Assembly: GCA_021792635.1 (NCBI GenBank)
Contig: JAJYUH010000001.1
Span: 216,710-280,709, forward strand
DNA from: Natronospirales bacterium
Lineage (GTDB): Bacteria > Pseudomonadota > Gammaproteobacteria > Natronospirales > REEB76
Length of the DNA stretch: 64,000 bases
Direction: 5' to 3'
A program made the translations under genes and the position numbers. Below, in pieces: positions 25,957-36,033 of the stretch. Within the stretch, counting starts at the first letter, position 1; each line of letters begins with the position of its first letter. A model generated the notes under the pieces. The model did no database searches. It had not been told where the DNA came from and saw only the letters and a program-made list of their open reading frames with translations.

Positions 25957-27390
25957 CTAGAAAAAGGGTTGCTCCCGCAACGTGGTGCGGGCCAGCCACT
26001 TCTCGCCTTTTGCCACGGGCTCGCCGCTATGCAGCGTCATGGGATCCGTGATTCCCGCCGGCAGGCAGTTGAAGTGGCACAAGGCCATGCGCGGCCGGCC
26101 GGCGATTTTCATCTTGAGCTTGATATAGTGGGTCTCGCCGCCTTCCTCGGGCGCGCGCAAATACACCAGGAAGGAGGCGACCCGTTGCCCTGATTTATCC
26201 CCTATGCGGCGATTATATTCCAGCCGCGCCTCGTCAAAATAATCCACATGCGCCGCATAGCGGTCCGATGACTGGTAGCGCAATACCGATAAAGGTTCCA
26301 CGTGCCTCGGCGGCAGTTTGAAGGCCCGGGCGATACGCCGCTCGATATTGCGCACCGCGGCATCACAGAAAGCCGGCAGAAATGTGGCGGCATGGCCGGT
26401 AAAGGCGGTATGTTCATGGGACAGATGGTCCAGCGTGTGCTCCTTGGCGGACCGCATGTCGTGAGCAGAGAGCGCCATCAGGTGCGCCGCCTCGCTTTTC
26501 GAGATAAATTCATCCACGGTAAAAATGCGCGGCTGTTCGCACACCGTCACCGGTTGATCCGGCGCATGCCGATCGCGGTCGTGGTCGTCTGCGCCATCCG
26601 CCTGTTGCAGACGTTTTGCCGCATCCAGTGAAAACCCGTCCACTCCCAGCGCGGCAAAGTTCTGTTCCACAACAGCACGGTAGGCCTCAATTGAGGTCGT
26701 TGCGCCCGGGGTTCTGCCGAGTGCATATTGCAGCGCGGTGAAATTTGCCCCGATGGCGGCAGTCAGTTCCCGCACCTGCATGCGTTCTGCATCAGACAGA
26801 CGCGTCGTTAGCGTGTCCAGCTCCATCGTGCTGGTGGGATAATTCAGGCGCGCGGCATTAGCCATCCAGGCGCAGGCCTGTACCCGATTCGCCGGTGCGC
26901 CCAGACCGGCGGCGTAACGCAAACCCAGATTGAAATACGCGCGCCCCTCACCCTGGGCAGCGGCTTTGAGATACAACGTGGTGGCTTGCACATCATCGGG
27001 TGGCACCCCCAGGCCTTGCGTGTGCATATAGGCGAGATTACATTGCGCCATGGCATACGTCTGATTGGCCGTGCGCGCGTACCATTGGAATGCCTCTGCA
27101 TCGTTTAGCAGCACGCCGCAACCGGTCATATAAAGATCCGCAAGACGGTCCTGTGCCGCTGGATGATTCTGTTCCGCGGCCAGCCTGTACCAGCGGGCCG
27201 CCTCCGTCGCGGCATCGGGGAGCAGATGCACCTGGCTGTATACATGCCCCAATGCCACCTGTGCTTCGAGAAAGCCCGCAGCGGCGGCTTTTTTCAGCAG
27301 TTCCAGCCCCTCGGTGAAGCCCGGGGTGCCGTACCGATTGCCGCTGACCAATGCTTCGCCTGTCTGGAACCAAGTTTCCGGCGTGCTCAT
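25957..27390 (-). CDS. Sel1-repeat protein fused to a prolyl-4-hydroxylase-like dioxygenase
   Basis: 477 residues from ATG 27390; the longer upstream frame runs beneath coaBC. Residues ~1-190 hold Sel1-like repeats (for example EAQVALGHVYSQVHL, PAAQDRLADLYMTG, MAQCNLAYMHTQGLGV, RAYFNLGLRYAAGLG). The C-terminal ~220 residues are a Fe(II)/2-oxoglutarate dioxygenase of the P4Hc type: HVDYFDEARLEYNR gives His and Asp, and TLHSGEPVAKGEKW gives the distal His and the oxoglutarate-binding Lys. The repeats probably bind the protein that is hydroxylated. It is divergent from coaBC. The substrate is unknown. Confidence 0.85.
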   Translation of the reverse strand: MSTPETWFQTGEALVSGNRYGTPGFTEGLELLKKAAAAGFLEAQVALGHVYSQVHLLPDAATEAARWYRLAAEQNHPAAQDRLADLYMTGCGVLLNDAEAFQWYARTANQTYAMAQCNLAYMHTQGLGVPPDDVQATTLYLKAAAQGEGRAYFNLGLRYAAGLGAPANRVQACAWMANAARLNYPTSTMELDTLTTRLSDAERMQVRELTAAIGANFTALQYALGRTPGATTSIEAYRAVVEQNFAALGVDGFSLDAAKRLQQADGADDHDRDRHAPDQPVTVCEQPRIFTVDEFISKSEAAHLMALSAHDMRSAKEHTLDHLSHEHTAFTGHAATFLPAFCDAAVRNIERRIARAFKLPPRHVEPLSVLRYQSSDRYAAHVDYFDEARLEYNRRIGDKSGQRVASFLVYLRAPEEGGETHYIKLKMKIAGRPRMALCHFNCLPAGITDPMTLHSGEPVAKGEKWLARTTLREQPFF

Positions 27391-27474
27391 GCGGGCAGTG
27401 TAGCAAACGCCCCGTAAACTTGGTCCGCCTGCATCTCTGGAGTAACCTGTACCCCCTTTTTTTGAGGCAACGGC

Positions 27475-28668
27475 ATGGATTTTCACGGCAAGCACATCCT
27501 GCTGGGTGTCAGCGGCGGCATCAGTGTGTACAAAAGCCCGGAACTGGTACGCCGCATGCGGGATGCGGGTGCCGAGGTGCAGGTGGTGATGACCCAAGGC
27601 GCGCGGCAGTTCGTCACGCCGCTTACCTTTCAGGCAGTGTCCGGTCATGCGGTGCGTACGGAACTCTGGGACACCGCCGCCGAATTTGCCATGGGCCACA
27701 TCGAGCTCGCCCGCTGGGCGCACCTGGTGCTGGTCGCGCCGGCTACCGCAGATTTCATGGCGCGCCTCGCTCACGGTCTCGCCGATGACCTGCTTACCAC
27801 CCTGTGTCTTGCCACGGAAGCGCCTGTGGTGCTGGCACCGGCCATGAACCGGGTTATGTGGGAGAACGCGGCCACGCAGGAGAATGTACGTCGTCTCATG
27901 GAACGTGGCGTGCGTCTGCTGGGTCCGGTGGAAGGTGAGCTTGCGGAAGGCGAGGTGGGCATGGGTCGCATGCTGGAGCCCACGGAGATCATCGTCACGT
28001 TGCGGGGTGAGGACCAGGCGCTATTAAAGGGCGTACGCGTCTTGGTGACGGCGGGCCCAACGCATGAGCCCATTGATCCGGTGCGTTATGTGAGCAATCG
28101 CAGTTCCGGCAAGATGGGATTTGCTGTAGCCCGTGCCGCAGCCGAGGCGGGTGCCGGGGTTACGCTGATCAGCGGCCCGGTGCATCTCGCCACGCCGAGG
28201 GGGGTGCAGCGGGTGCAGGTGGAGACCGCCGCGGAGATGCACGCAGCGGTGATGCGCGAGGCGGCGCAGACGGATATCTTCATCGCCGCTGCGGCAATCG
28301 CTGATTATGCGCCCATGGAAATTGCCCGGGAGAAAATCAAGAAGCGCAGCGCCAATCTGGAGTTGCAACTGACAAAAACCCCGGACATTTTGCTGCAGGT
28401 AACCGCACGGGTTCCGCGGCCTTTCACCGTGGGATTTGCCGCAGAAACGGAAAAACTCGAGGCTCATGCCAGAGAAAAGCTGGAAAAGAAGCGTCTTGAT
28501 ATGGTGGCCGCAAACTGGGTGGGGAACGGCCGTGGTTTTGACCGGGATGACAACGCGCTTGCGGTCTACTGGAAGGACGGCGCCGCAGAACTTGACAACG
28601 CGCCCAAGATTGAATTGGCACGGCGGCTTATCCGCCTGGTCGCCGAGCAGTATTCACGCGACCGTTAA
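27475..28668 (+). CDS. coaBC: phosphopantothenoylcysteine decarboxylase / phosphopantothenate-cysteine ligase
   Basis: 397 residues, the bifunctional enzyme of coenzyme A synthesis. The CoaC half has the flavin site ([16 protein letters not shown]), the catalytic His in [13 protein letters not shown], and the substrate clamp [13 protein letters not shown]. The CoaB half begins near residue 187 ([20 protein letters not shown]) and includes [12 protein letters not shown]. The ribosome site is GAGGC. dut follows 45 bases downstream, a very common pairing. Confidence 0.96.
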   Translation: MDFHGKHILLGVSGGISVYKSPELVRRMRDAGAEVQVVMTQGARQFVTPLTFQAVSGHAVRTELWDTAAEFAMGHIELARWAHLVLVAPATADFMARLAHGLADDLLTTLCLATEAPVVLAPAMNRVMWENAATQENVRRLMERGVRLLGPVEGELAEGEVGMGRMLEPTEIIVTLRGEDQALLKGVRVLVTAGPTHEPIDPVRYVSNRSSGKMGFAVARAAAEAGAGVTLISGPVHLATPRGVQRVQVETAAEMHAAVMREAAQTDIFIAAAAIADYAPMEIAREKIKKRSANLELQLTKTPDILLQVTARVPRPFTVGFAAETEKLEAHAREKLEKKRLDMVAANWVGNGRGFDRDDNALAVYWKDGAAELDNAPKIELARRLIRLVAEQYSRDR

Positions 28669-28713
28669 ATATCGTTTCAATTTTTCATCACCCCACTGCC
28701 TGGATGGATTCTC

Positions 28714-29169
28714 ATGCACGCGATCAAAGTGAAGATTCTGGATGCGCGTATCGGCAAGGAATTTCCTATGCCCCAGTATGCCACGGCGGGTTCCGCCGGC
28801 ATGGATGTGCGTGCCTGTCTCGCCGAGCCACTGGTACTCAAGCCCGGCGACACAGCCCTGATTGCATCCGGTATCGCCATCCATATTGGCGACCCCGGGC
28901 ACGCGGCCATGCTGCTGCCGCGCTCAGGGCTCGGTCACAAGCACGGCATCGTGCTGGGCAATCTCGTGGGCCTGATTGATTCCGATTACCAGGGGGAGGT
29001 CATGGTTTCCTGCTGGAACCGCGGTGACGCACCTTTTACCATCCAGCCGGGCGAGCGCATCGCGCAGATGATCATCGTGCCGGTGGTGCAGGCCCGCTTT
29101 GAGATTGTCAACGAATTCACCGGAAGCGCACGCGGTGCGGGCGGGTTCGGCCATTCGGGGCGTGACTAG
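28714..29169 (+). CDS. dut: dUTP diphosphatase
   Basis: 151 residues, homotrimeric dUTPase that hydrolyses dUTP to dUMP and keeps uracil out of DNA. All five motifs are present: [34 protein letters not shown] and [10 protein letters not shown]. It is co-directional with coaBC and probably in its transcript. Normal length, no oddities. Confidence 0.96.
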   Translation: MHAIKVKILDARIGKEFPMPQYATAGSAGMDVRACLAEPLVLKPGDTALIASGIAIHIGDPGHAAMLLPRSGLGHKHGIVLGNLVGLIDSDYQGEVMVSCWNRGDAPFTIQPGERIAQMIIVPVVQARFEIVNEFTGSARGAGGFGHSGRD

Positions 29170-29247
29170 CGGGTTGTTTTCCGGTGTATCGGAAGCGAAA
29201 CACTTGCCGATGCTGCCGGCGGCGTACCCGGGCGACGGTCTTACAGC

Positions 29248-29898
29248 TCAGTTGCCGCCGCTGTCGACCGGGTTCCGGGTGAGCTGCCGGAAGCGTTTGA
29301 TATAGGCGGTGAAGCGCGTCTGTGTATCCTGTTTCTGCTGCTGTTGCTGCAGCAACAGTTTCTGGTCGGTTACCAGCCGCCGCTGACTCTTGTCCAGTTG
29401 TTCTTCCACATAGGGAGGTACGGGTTTGCCGGCATGCTTGAGGTCCGCCATGCGCTCCTGGTATTCCGCCACCGTGTTCTGCAGACCGTTAATGGCGCTT
29501 TTGGTCACATTAATCTGTGATTCCATGGCGGCAAGCCGGCTGTTGCGGTCGCGCTTGATGTCCGCCACCGAGGTGTATGTATCCAGCAGCATCTGATCAT
29601 TTAACTGCTGCAGCTTTTCCGCCTTCTCCCGCTGCGCGGCAGCGGCCTTTTCCTGTTCTTCCTTGGCGAGTTCTTCCGGCGTTTTCTGGGCGGAAACCTT
29701 CTTTACCACAATGCCTTCGCTGTTGAGCACATCCAGCTTCTGGTTGGCATATTCAGGTGGCACGCTGCTGCCGTAATGCACCACACCGTTCTTGTCCACC
29801 CACTTGTAGAGTTTGGGGGTCTGTTGCCCGAGGGCGCCCGCCGCGCACAGGGCCGCGAGTAGCGCCGCCACTGCGGGTAAAAATATCCGTGTTTTCAT
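29248..29898 (-). CDS. secreted coiled-coil protein with N-terminal DUF4124 domain
   Basis: 216 residues from ATG 29898; the frame runs further up to 29949 but the signal peptide starts at MKTRIFLPAV. After cleavage (near ALG-QQ) comes the DUF4124 motif (LYKWVDKNGVVHYGSSVPPE), then a long coiled coil rich in Glu, Lys and Gln (EEQEKAAAAQREKAEKLQQL; later LLLQQQQQKQ). The family is periplasmic and its role is not established. It ends 78 bases after dut, convergent with it. Confidence 0.8.
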   Translation of the reverse strand: MKTRIFLPAVAALLAALCAAGALGQQTPKLYKWVDKNGVVHYGSSVPPEYANQKLDVLNSEGIVVKKVSAQKTPEELAKEEQEKAAAAQREKAEKLQQLNDQMLLDTYTSVADIKRDRNSRLAAMESQINVTKSAINGLQNTVAEYQERMADLKHAGKPVPPYVEEQLDKSQRRLVTDQKLLLQQQQQKQDTQTRFTAYIKRFRQLTRNPVDSGGN

Positions 29899-29972
29899 GC
29901 GACTAACCGTGAATATTTGCGGAATACAGAGAATGCTGAAGTATAGCATCGTCTGCCGGGATGCTTGCCGGT

Positions 29973-30614
29973 TCAGGCGCCGTAGCTGCGACGATACTCC
30001 TCCAGTGCGGCCACTGCATCGCTCATGTCCGGGCGGCCGTGCAACCAGACGATGATATCTTCGAGGCGGGCGATGGCAGCCACCTCGAGGCCGTGGCTGT
30101 GGCGCAATTCGGAGACGGCAGACCGTTCGCCCCGACCCTGTTCCTGCCGGTCCAGGGCGATGATAAGACCCGCCGGTGTTGCGCCCGCCTGTCGGATTAT
30201 ATGCACGGATTCACGCACGGCCGTACCGGCGGTAATCACGTCGTCAATAATGAGCGCCCGGCCTTGAAGCGGCGCACCGACCAGCAGGCCGCCCTCGCCG
30301 TGATCCTTGATTTCCTTGCGGTTGAAGCAGTAAGGCACATCGCGGCCATGATGCTCGGCCAGCGCCGCCGCCGTCACCGTGGCAAGCGGGATGCCCTTGT
30401 AGGCGGGGCCGAACAGCATGTCAAAACCGATACCGGATTCCACCACCGCCCGGGCGTAGAAGCGGCCGAGTGCGACGAGCGTCGCGCCGCTGTTAAACAG
30501 ACCCGCGTTGAAAAAATAAGGACTCTTGCGCCCCGATTTCAGGGTGAACTCGCCGAAGCGCAACACCCCGCGTGCAAAAGCGAATTCCAGAAACTGGCGG
30601 CGATAGTCCTGCAT
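29973..30614 (-). CDS. pyrE: orotate phosphoribosyltransferase
   Basis: 213 residues from ATG 30614 (the open frame extends to 30830 without conserved sequence). PyrE transfers PRPP to orotate in UMP synthesis. Visible: [30 protein letters not shown], the flexible loop [20 protein letters not shown], and the PRPP motif [16 protein letters not shown]. It is divergent from xthA with a 248-base gap in which I see no gene. Confidence 0.95.
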   Translation of the reverse strand: MQDYRRQFLEFAFARGVLRFGEFTLKSGRKSPYFFNAGLFNSGATLVALGRFYARAVVESGIGFDMLFGPAYKGIPLATVTAAALAEHHGRDVPYCFNRKEIKDHGEGGLLVGAPLQGRALIIDDVITAGTAVRESVHIIRQAGATPAGLIIALDRQEQGRGERSAVSELRHSHGLEVAAIARLEDIIVWLHGRPDMSDAVAALEEYRRSYGA

Positions 30615-30862
30615 GGTCTGCACGTGCGTCCGCGAACCGGTCGGGTATGATACACGCTTTGTTTTCCGCGCAACGCGGGCCGCGGCGCAGCAGGATTTTG
30701 CTGCGTCAGGCGGCCGCTCAAACGCTGGAAGCGGGGTGGACAGGATATCTGCCCGGATCACAAATTCGGCAGCAGTGCAGTGTGCCGCCTGGCGGGCATC
30801 GCGGAGATAATGCGTGTCGCAACCGCGCAATTTTTCTGCATGTATGTTTCTGAGGGTCTGGT

Positions 30863-31636
30863 ATGCGCGTTATCACACTCAATGTCAACGGTATCCGTTC
30901 CGCCGCCCGCAAGGGGTTGTTTGACTGGTTGCCTCGACAGCGGGCGGAAGTGGTATGCCTGCAGGAGACCAAGGCGCAGGAACACCAGCTTGTGGATTCC
31001 GCCTTCCGGCCCGACGGCTACCATTGCTTTTATTTCGACGCGCAGAAGCAAGGTTATGCCGGCACCGCCCTGTTCACGCGGGTGGAACCGGAAGAGGTGA
31101 TTATGGGATTCGGCGAGCGGGAATTTGACGCCGAGGGCCGTTATCTGGAGGCGCGTTTCAGGAACCTGTCGGTGGTGTCCCTGTATCTGCCCTCCGGTTC
31201 CGCGGGTCCCGAACGCCAAGTCTCCAAGGAGCGTTTTCTGAAGGCATTCATGCCGTATCTGCAGGCGCTGCGCCGCAAAAACCGCGCGTACATCCTGTGC
31301 GGTGACTGGAACATCGCCCACCGGGAGATTGATCTCAGGAACTGGAAGGGTAATCAGAAAAATTCCGGCTTTCTACCCCATGAACGTGCCTGGATGGATA
31401 AGCTGTTCGGGGTTGCCGGCTTTGTTGATGCCTTCCGCGTGGTGGAGCCGCGCCCGGAGCAATACACCTGGTGGTCGAATCGCGGCCAGGCCTGGGCCAG
31501 GAACGTGGGCTGGCGCATTGATTACCAGGTCATCACGCCGGACCTGAGGAGCGCGGTGAAAAAGGCTTCCATCTACAAAGAGCAGCGTTTCTCCGATCAC
31601 GCGCCCCTGGTCATGGATTACGCACGCAGCCTGTGA
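30863..31636 (+). CDS. xthA: exodeoxyribonuclease III
   Basis: 257 residues, an AP endonuclease/3' exonuclease of base-excision repair (class of XthA/Crc). Catalytic signature residues are present: NVNGIRSA, the metal Glu in CLQETKAQ, the Asp/Asn in GDWNIAH, and the final [10 protein letters not shown]. Because all catalytic residues are kept, it is a nuclease rather than a Crc-like regulator. The stop overlaps the next start (GTGA), so the permease gene is coupled to it. Confidence 0.94.
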   Translation: MRVITLNVNGIRSAARKGLFDWLPRQRAEVVCLQETKAQEHQLVDSAFRPDGYHCFYFDAQKQGYAGTALFTRVEPEEVIMGFGEREFDAEGRYLEARFRNLSVVSLYLPSGSAGPERQVSKERFLKAFMPYLQALRRKNRAYILCGDWNIAHREIDLRNWKGNQKNSGFLPHERAWMDKLFGVAGFVDAFRVVEPRPEQYTWWSNRGQAWARNVGWRIDYQVITPDLRSAVKKASIYKEQRFSDHAPLVMDYARSL

Positions 31637-32925
31637 ATACCCCACCTGAGGCGAAAATCTTGAAGGTGAACGCGCTCGCGGAACTGGCACGCACCTGCTG
31701 GAACCGCCGCATCGGCATCACACTGTTGCTGGGGTTTTCCTCCGGTCTGCCGCTGGCGCTGTCCGGCTCGACCCTGCAGGCCTGGCTCGCGACCCTGCAT
31801 GTGGATGTGGGGACCATCGGCCTGTTCTCGCTGGTGGGACTGCCCTATTCTCTCAAATTCCTGTGGGCGCCGGTAATGGACCGTTACGTGCCGCCCTTCA
31901 TGGGCCGGCGCCGCGGCTGGATACTGCTTGCACAATTGGCGTTGGCGTTGATCCTGGCGGCAATGGCGGTAACTGACCCGCTGACCAGCCTCTGGCGCAT
32001 GGGGATTCTGGCCTTCGCGCTGGCGTTTGCTTCCGCTTCCCAGGATATCGTCTATAACGCCTACTTCACGGACATTCTGCGGCCCGCCGAGCGCGGTCTC
32101 GGCGCGGCAGTGCAGGCAGGCGGCTACCGGCTCGCCATGATCGTGGCCGGCGCACTGGTGTTGATCCTTTCGGACCGCGTCGGCTGGCGCAGCAGCTATC
32201 TGCTGATGGCGCTGCTCATGCTGCTAGCCATGATTCCCACTTGCATCGGACCAGAACCGGAAAACACGGTTACACCGCCGCGCACGTTGACGCAGGCGGT
32301 GGTGGCGCCGTTACGGGAACTTACCGTCCGCCGCGGCGCCATGGGATTGCTGTTGCTGGTGGTGCTGTACAAGTTTGGCGACTGGTTTTCGGGCCCGCTT
32401 ACCAACGTGTTTCTGATCGAGGGGCTGCATTTCACCGCTACCGATGTGGGCGTGGTCAACAAGGGCTTCGGTCTGGCGGCTACGATAGTGGGTGTGTTCC
32501 TGGGCGGCGTACTGATGGCGCGGCTGACGCTATTCCGCGCATTACTTTACTTCGGCGTCCTGCAAGCGGCATCCATCCTCACTTTCCTGGCGCTGTCCCT
32601 CATCGGCCACAACTACGCTGCCATGGTGCTGGCGGTGGGCGTGGAAAATCTCGCCTGGGGTATGGGTACGGCGGCATTTATCGCCTACATCATGGCGCTC
32701 TGCGATCACCGCTACACGGCATTCCAGTTTGCCTTGCTGTCGGCGCTGGATTCCATATCGCGGGTGCTGCTTGGGCCGGCCGCGGGGTACGTGGCGCAGG
32801 ACGCCGGCTGGAGCGTGCTGTTTATCGTGAGTGCGCTGCTGGCGTTGCCGGGACTCGTGCTGCTGGTGCTGCTGCACCGACGTATCCACGAGACCGAATT
32901 CCGCAACGCTCCGTACCACGCCTGA
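31633..32925 (+). CDS. ampG: AmpG-type muropeptide permease (MFS)
   Basis: 430 residues with about twelve membrane helices. AmpG landmarks: LLLGFSSGLPLALSGSTLQAWL, GLFSLVGLPYSLKFLWAPVMDR, SQDIVYNAYFTDIL, and LYKFGDWFSGPLTNVFL. It should import anhydro-muropeptides for recycling, the same pathway as AnmK at 21.9 kb. It starts with GTG at 31633, overlapping the xthA stop by four bases. A related acetyl-CoA or other MFS carrier is the alternative. Confidence 0.88.
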   Translation: MNTPPEAKILKVNALAELARTCWNRRIGITLLLGFSSGLPLALSGSTLQAWLATLHVDVGTIGLFSLVGLPYSLKFLWAPVMDRYVPPFMGRRRGWILLAQLALALILAAMAVTDPLTSLWRMGILAFALAFASASQDIVYNAYFTDILRPAERGLGAAVQAGGYRLAMIVAGALVLILSDRVGWRSSYLLMALLMLLAMIPTCIGPEPENTVTPPRTLTQAVVAPLRELTVRRGAMGLLLLVVLYKFGDWFSGPLTNVFLIEGLHFTATDVGVVNKGFGLAATIVGVFLGGVLMARLTLFRALLYFGVLQAASILTFLALSLIGHNYAAMVLAVGVENLAWGMGTAAFIAYIMALCDHRYTAFQFALLSALDSISRVLLGPAAGYVAQDAGWSVLFIVSALLALPGLVLLVLLHRRIHETEFRNAPYHA

Positions 32926-32934
32926 CGGCGTTTC

Positions 32935-33348
32935 TCAATGCAGCCGGCCCAGGGGTTTTTCTGCGCGGTTCTGCACTGCGATGGGTGAGGCATGATGCAG
33001 GATCATGCGCCAGCCGTCCTGGGTGAGTTGATAAATGTTGGTGGCCACCATGGGCTGGCGCTCGCCGCTTTCCCCCGGCACCCTGATGTGTTCCTGCAGC
33101 ACATGGATGGCGAGCAGCGCATCCTGGGTACGGCTCACCTCCGCCAGGCGGAAACGCAGGCCGTTGCCGCCGCGGAACATATCCGCCCAACCGGCACGCA
33201 CTATCCGATAACCGGTAAGCTTCGGTCCCACGGGGTGCACACAGATGACCGATTCACTTTCCAGCCACACGGCCATCATGGCCTCCAGATTGGCGTTGGC
33301 GAAGGCAGTGTAAAATGCGTCTTCCGCTTCGTCGGGGGTGGCGAACAT
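32935..33348 (-). CDS. SnoaL/NTF2-like domain protein
   Basis: 137 residues from ATG 33348. The pattern is typical of the SnoaL-like NTF2 fold used by small putative ketosteroid-isomerase-like proteins: EAEDAFYTAFANANLEAMMAVW at the start, CVHPVGPKLTGYRIVRAGWADMF, and a final TNIYQLTQDGWRMILHHAS. The function is unknown. It is convergent with ampG and divergent from the Rieske gene, with about 80 bases between the two starts. Confidence 0.83.
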   Translation of the reverse strand: MFATPDEAEDAFYTAFANANLEAMMAVWLESESVICVHPVGPKLTGYRIVRAGWADMFRGGNGLRFRLAEVSRTQDALLAIHVLQEHIRVPGESGERQPMVATNIYQLTQDGWRMILHHASPIAVQNRAEKPLGRLH

Positions 33349-33426
33349 GCTGTCACCGTATTCCGGATGGAGCGCAGACGATAGAAGAAAATCCGCAGCC
33401 TTGCAAAGCGCGCCACCCAAGCCGTC

Positions 33427-33783
33427 ATGTCCGCCGTCCTGCGTCACGTCATCTGCCTGCTCACGGAAATTCCAGATCCGGGCGCGCGCGGTTTTTCCCA
33501 GCCGGGGGCGCGATTCCCGGACGAATATTTTCTGGTACGGCGCGGTGCAGCGGTGTGCGCCTATCACAATGTCTGCCCGCACGCCGGCAACTTCCTTAAT
33601 TGGAAAGCGGATGCCTTTCTGACCCGCGACAAATCCCTGATCATGTGCGCGGCCCACGGCGCGCTGTTTAACCCGGCCAGCGGCGTCTGCGTGGCCGGAC
33701 CGTGTCAGGGACAGGCGCTTGCGGCGTTGCCGGTGGCGGTGGAGGAGGGCATGGTGGTCGCTTACTTCGGCCCGCTTGCGTGA
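33427..33783 (+). CDS. Rieske [2Fe-2S] protein
   Basis: 118 residues. The Rieske cluster motif is present in two boxes: CPHAG (Cys and His) and about 20 residues later CAAHG, followed by ALFNPASGVCVAGPCQGQAL. This is the NirD/ferredoxin-like type, soluble and without a signal peptide, probably passing electrons to an oxygenase or reductase not encoded here. Start 33427 is the first ATG that precedes the fold. Confidence 0.85.
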   Translation: MSAVLRHVICLLTEIPDPGARGFSQPGARFPDEYFLVRRGAAVCAYHNVCPHAGNFLNWKADAFLTRDKSLIMCAAHGALFNPASGVCVAGPCQGQALAALPVAVEEGMVVAYFGPLA

Positions 33784-33864
33784 TTGTACGCAACGCCCAT
33801 GGCGGCGGATGCCGGGATACTTGAAAAGGCGTGTTCGGTTTGCGGTGCGTGCGGGGAGTGAGAT

Positions 33865-34158
33865 CTAGTAATCCAGGTGGTCGAGAGGATTGGCCCACAG
33901 CTCGTGACGCTCCTCATCCAAATCCACGCCGTAATCCTCACGCTCGATATCGAGGGAGCCGGACCAGTCCTCCGGTGGATCCACGGGCTTTAGCTGCAAC
34001 TCCTCCCAGCCATCCACATCCAGTTCCTCCAGAGTGCCGTCGAAATACTGTACCTCGATGGTGCCATCCTCGTCATCCACGGCCACCACTTCAAAGGTGA
34101 CGCCCTGGGCATCGGCGTACCATTCCCCAACAGCAGGTTTTAATGGTTCCGGTTCCAT
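33865..34158 (-). CDS. small acidic conserved protein (DUF6763-like)
   Basis: 97 residues from ATG 34158; an in-frame start at 34185 is less likely. Very acidic (VVAVDDEDGTIEVQYFDGTL, EELDVDGWEEL). This pattern matches a gammaproteobacterial family of unknown function (DUF6763), with motif WYADAQGVTFEVVAVDDEDG. Two strands and a Trp near each end suggest a small SH3-like fold. It stands alone. Confidence 0.75.
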   Translation of the reverse strand: MEPEPLKPAVGEWYADAQGVTFEVVAVDDEDGTIEVQYFDGTLEELDVDGWEELQLKPVDPPEDWSGSLDIEREDYGVDLDEERHELWANPLDHLDY

Positions 34159-34423
34159 GAGATTGCTACCATGTGAAATACACACTTCCCACCGGGGATG
34201 GCGGCTTTTTGCAGGCGGAGGGTGTGAGCCCGTAAACGCTCAGGCAGCCGGTCATGCGCGCGGTGCGTGCCTATGTTATAGAACTAGACCGTGCGCAAAG
34301 CAAGCAGGCACGACAGCCGCGTGGAACATCACGGGGAACATGCACCGGGATGATCTGAGAACGAATCCAGAATGGGCGTGTAGTTGTGTGTAAACGTTCG
34401 GAATTTCGCGCACAGGATGCTGG

Positions 34424-35053
34424 ATGATGCTGGAAAAATTTGTCAACATGTTCATCATGCTGTTCGTGGTGGTGGACCCCATCGGGGTCACGCCCTTGTT
34501 CGGAGCGCTCACTCGCAGCGGCGGCCACGTGTATCGCCGGCGCATGGCGTTCAAGAGTACGCTGCTGGCCGCCGCCATTTTGCTCATATTCGCCTGCATC
34601 GGCGACTGGCTGCTCAAAGCCTTGGGTGTATCCATTCCGGCTTTCAAGATCGCGGGCGGTATCCTGCTGTTTCTCATTGCCATTGACATGGTGTTCGCAC
34701 GCCAATCCGGCGGCCGGTCCGCCACCACACGGGAAGAGGAAGAGGCGCGTTTCAAGGAAGACATTTCAGTATTCCCGCTGGCGTTTCCGCTCATCGCCGG
34801 CCCCGGGGCGCTGGCTACCATCCTGCTCATGGTGAGCGAGACCCGTGGCCATATGGTGTATTTCATCGGCGTGATCGCAGTGCTGCTATTGGTGCTCGCC
34901 GTCACCCTCGCCTGCCTGCTCGTCGCCGGACGCCTGATGAAGCTCCTCGGCGAAACCGGCGCCAACGTAGTGGGGCGACTGTTCGGCGTGATTCTGGCGG
35001 CGCTGGCGGTGCAGTTTGTGATGGACGGCATCCACGCGGGGTTTTTCAGTTAG
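34424..35053 (+). CDS. MarC-family integral membrane protein
   Basis: 209 residues with six membrane helices. Family marks: LFVVVDPIGVTPLFGALT and FPLAFPLIAGPGALATILLM, which are internal repeats of each other, as in MarC/YchE proteins. The transport role of this family is not settled. The 265 bases before it hold nothing I can name. Confidence 0.9.
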   Translation: MMLEKFVNMFIMLFVVVDPIGVTPLFGALTRSGGHVYRRRMAFKSTLLAAAILLIFACIGDWLLKALGVSIPAFKIAGGILLFLIAIDMVFARQSGGRSATTREEEEARFKEDISVFPLAFPLIAGPGALATILLMVSETRGHMVYFIGVIAVLLLVLAVTLACLLVAGRLMKLLGETGANVVGRLFGVILAALAVQFVMDGIHAGFFS

Positions 35054-35091
35054 ACGGCTTTCATCCTTGTCCCTGCTCTTCCGCACGGGGG

Positions 35092-35230
35092 AAGGCAGGA
35101 TACGGGGATATTCTCCTTCTCCCGCTGGCGGGAGGGTGATTGCGCGGCCTGCGGCCGCGGCTTGTTGCAGATGACGGGTTCCGCACCCGCGCGGTGGGTG
35201 ACTTTCTTTGCCCGTGCAAATAAAGTCACC
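35092..35230. repeat. intergenic palindromic repeat cluster (REP-like)
   Basis: Between marC and trmB several hairpins stand close together: TTCTCCCGCTGGCGGGAGG near 35120, and GTGACTTTCTTTG (35198-35210) pairing with CAAATAAAGTCAC (35217-35229) with one mismatch. The second is like a repeat I know from many gammaproteobacterial intergenic regions. No gene is visible between 35054 and 35341. Confidence 0.65.
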
Positions 35231-35341
35231 AAAGAAACGCGCCCGGGGATTCCGCGATTGCCGCTGTCCACATTCCCCATAACCACCTTTCCCCGAGCGG
35301 CAATGGCCTAGAAGAAGACCACACAGACCACAATGCCCCGG

Positions 35342-35989
35342 TCAGCGCCTCACGAATATCAGCTCACGTACCGGATGTCCCAACCTCAGGCCGCGGCGCT
35401 CAAACTTGGTAAGCGGCCGCTCTGTCGGACGCGGAACATAACCGTCGCTGGGCGCGGCATTGATAAAGTCGCTGCTTTGCGCCAGCACTGCCAGCATGTA
35501 TTCGGCATAGTCCGGCCAGTCGGTGGCAAGAAGAAAACTGCCGCCGGATTTCAGCTTGCACGCTACCAGGGCGACAAATTCCGGTTGCAGCAGACGGCGC
35601 TTGTGATGGCGCTGCTTGGGCCAGGGATCCGGGAAATACACCAGTACAGCGTCGAGGCTGGCATCGGGCACACAACGCCCCAGTACTTCAACCGCATCGG
35701 CGCAAATCACCCGCACATTTTTAAGCGATTCTGCTTCGAGCGTCATGAGCAGGCGGCCGACGCCGGGGCGATGCACTTCGACGCCGAGAAAGTCCTCTTC
35801 GGAATGGATGCGCGCCAGTTCGGCGAGCGTTTCGCCGTTGCCGAAACCGATTTCCAGCGTACGTTTTGTGTTGCGGCCGAAAATCCGGGTGAAATCAAAT
35901 GCCCCTTGCGCAGGATCAAGTCCGTATTTCGGCAGCAGCGCATCCACGGCACGGCGTTGCGCCGGTGTCAGGCGGCCTTCGCGACGCAC
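35342..35989 (-). CDS. trmB: tRNA (guanine-46-N7)-methyltransferase
   Basis: At least 215 residues. SAM-dependent enzyme that makes m7G46 in tRNA. Motifs: LEIGFGNGETLAEL (SAM), FLGVEVHRPGVGRLL, VYFPDPWPKQRHHKRRL (the family's PDPWPK), and the C-terminal TKFERRGLRLGHPV. The only standard start (GTG 35989) falls inside the conserved RRIRSFVRR, which reads on upstream in frame. A CTG at 36035-36037, overlapping the thiG stop as CTGA, would restore a normal N-terminus; I think translation begins there or at another non-standard codon. Confidence 0.93.
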   Translation of the reverse strand: MRREGRLTPAQRRAVDALLPKYGLDPAQGAFDFTRIFGRNTKRTLEIGFGNGETLAELARIHSEEDFLGVEVHRPGVGRLLMTLEAESLKNVRVICADAVEVLGRCVPDASLDAVLVYFPDPWPKQRHHKRRLLQPEFVALVACKLKSGGSFLLATDWPDYAEYMLAVLAQSSDFINAAPSDGYVPRPTERPLTKFERRGLRLGHPVRELIFVRR

Positions 35990-36033
35990 GAAGCTGCGAA
36001 TGCGGCGCGGTACCGGCGGCGATGCTGGATGGG

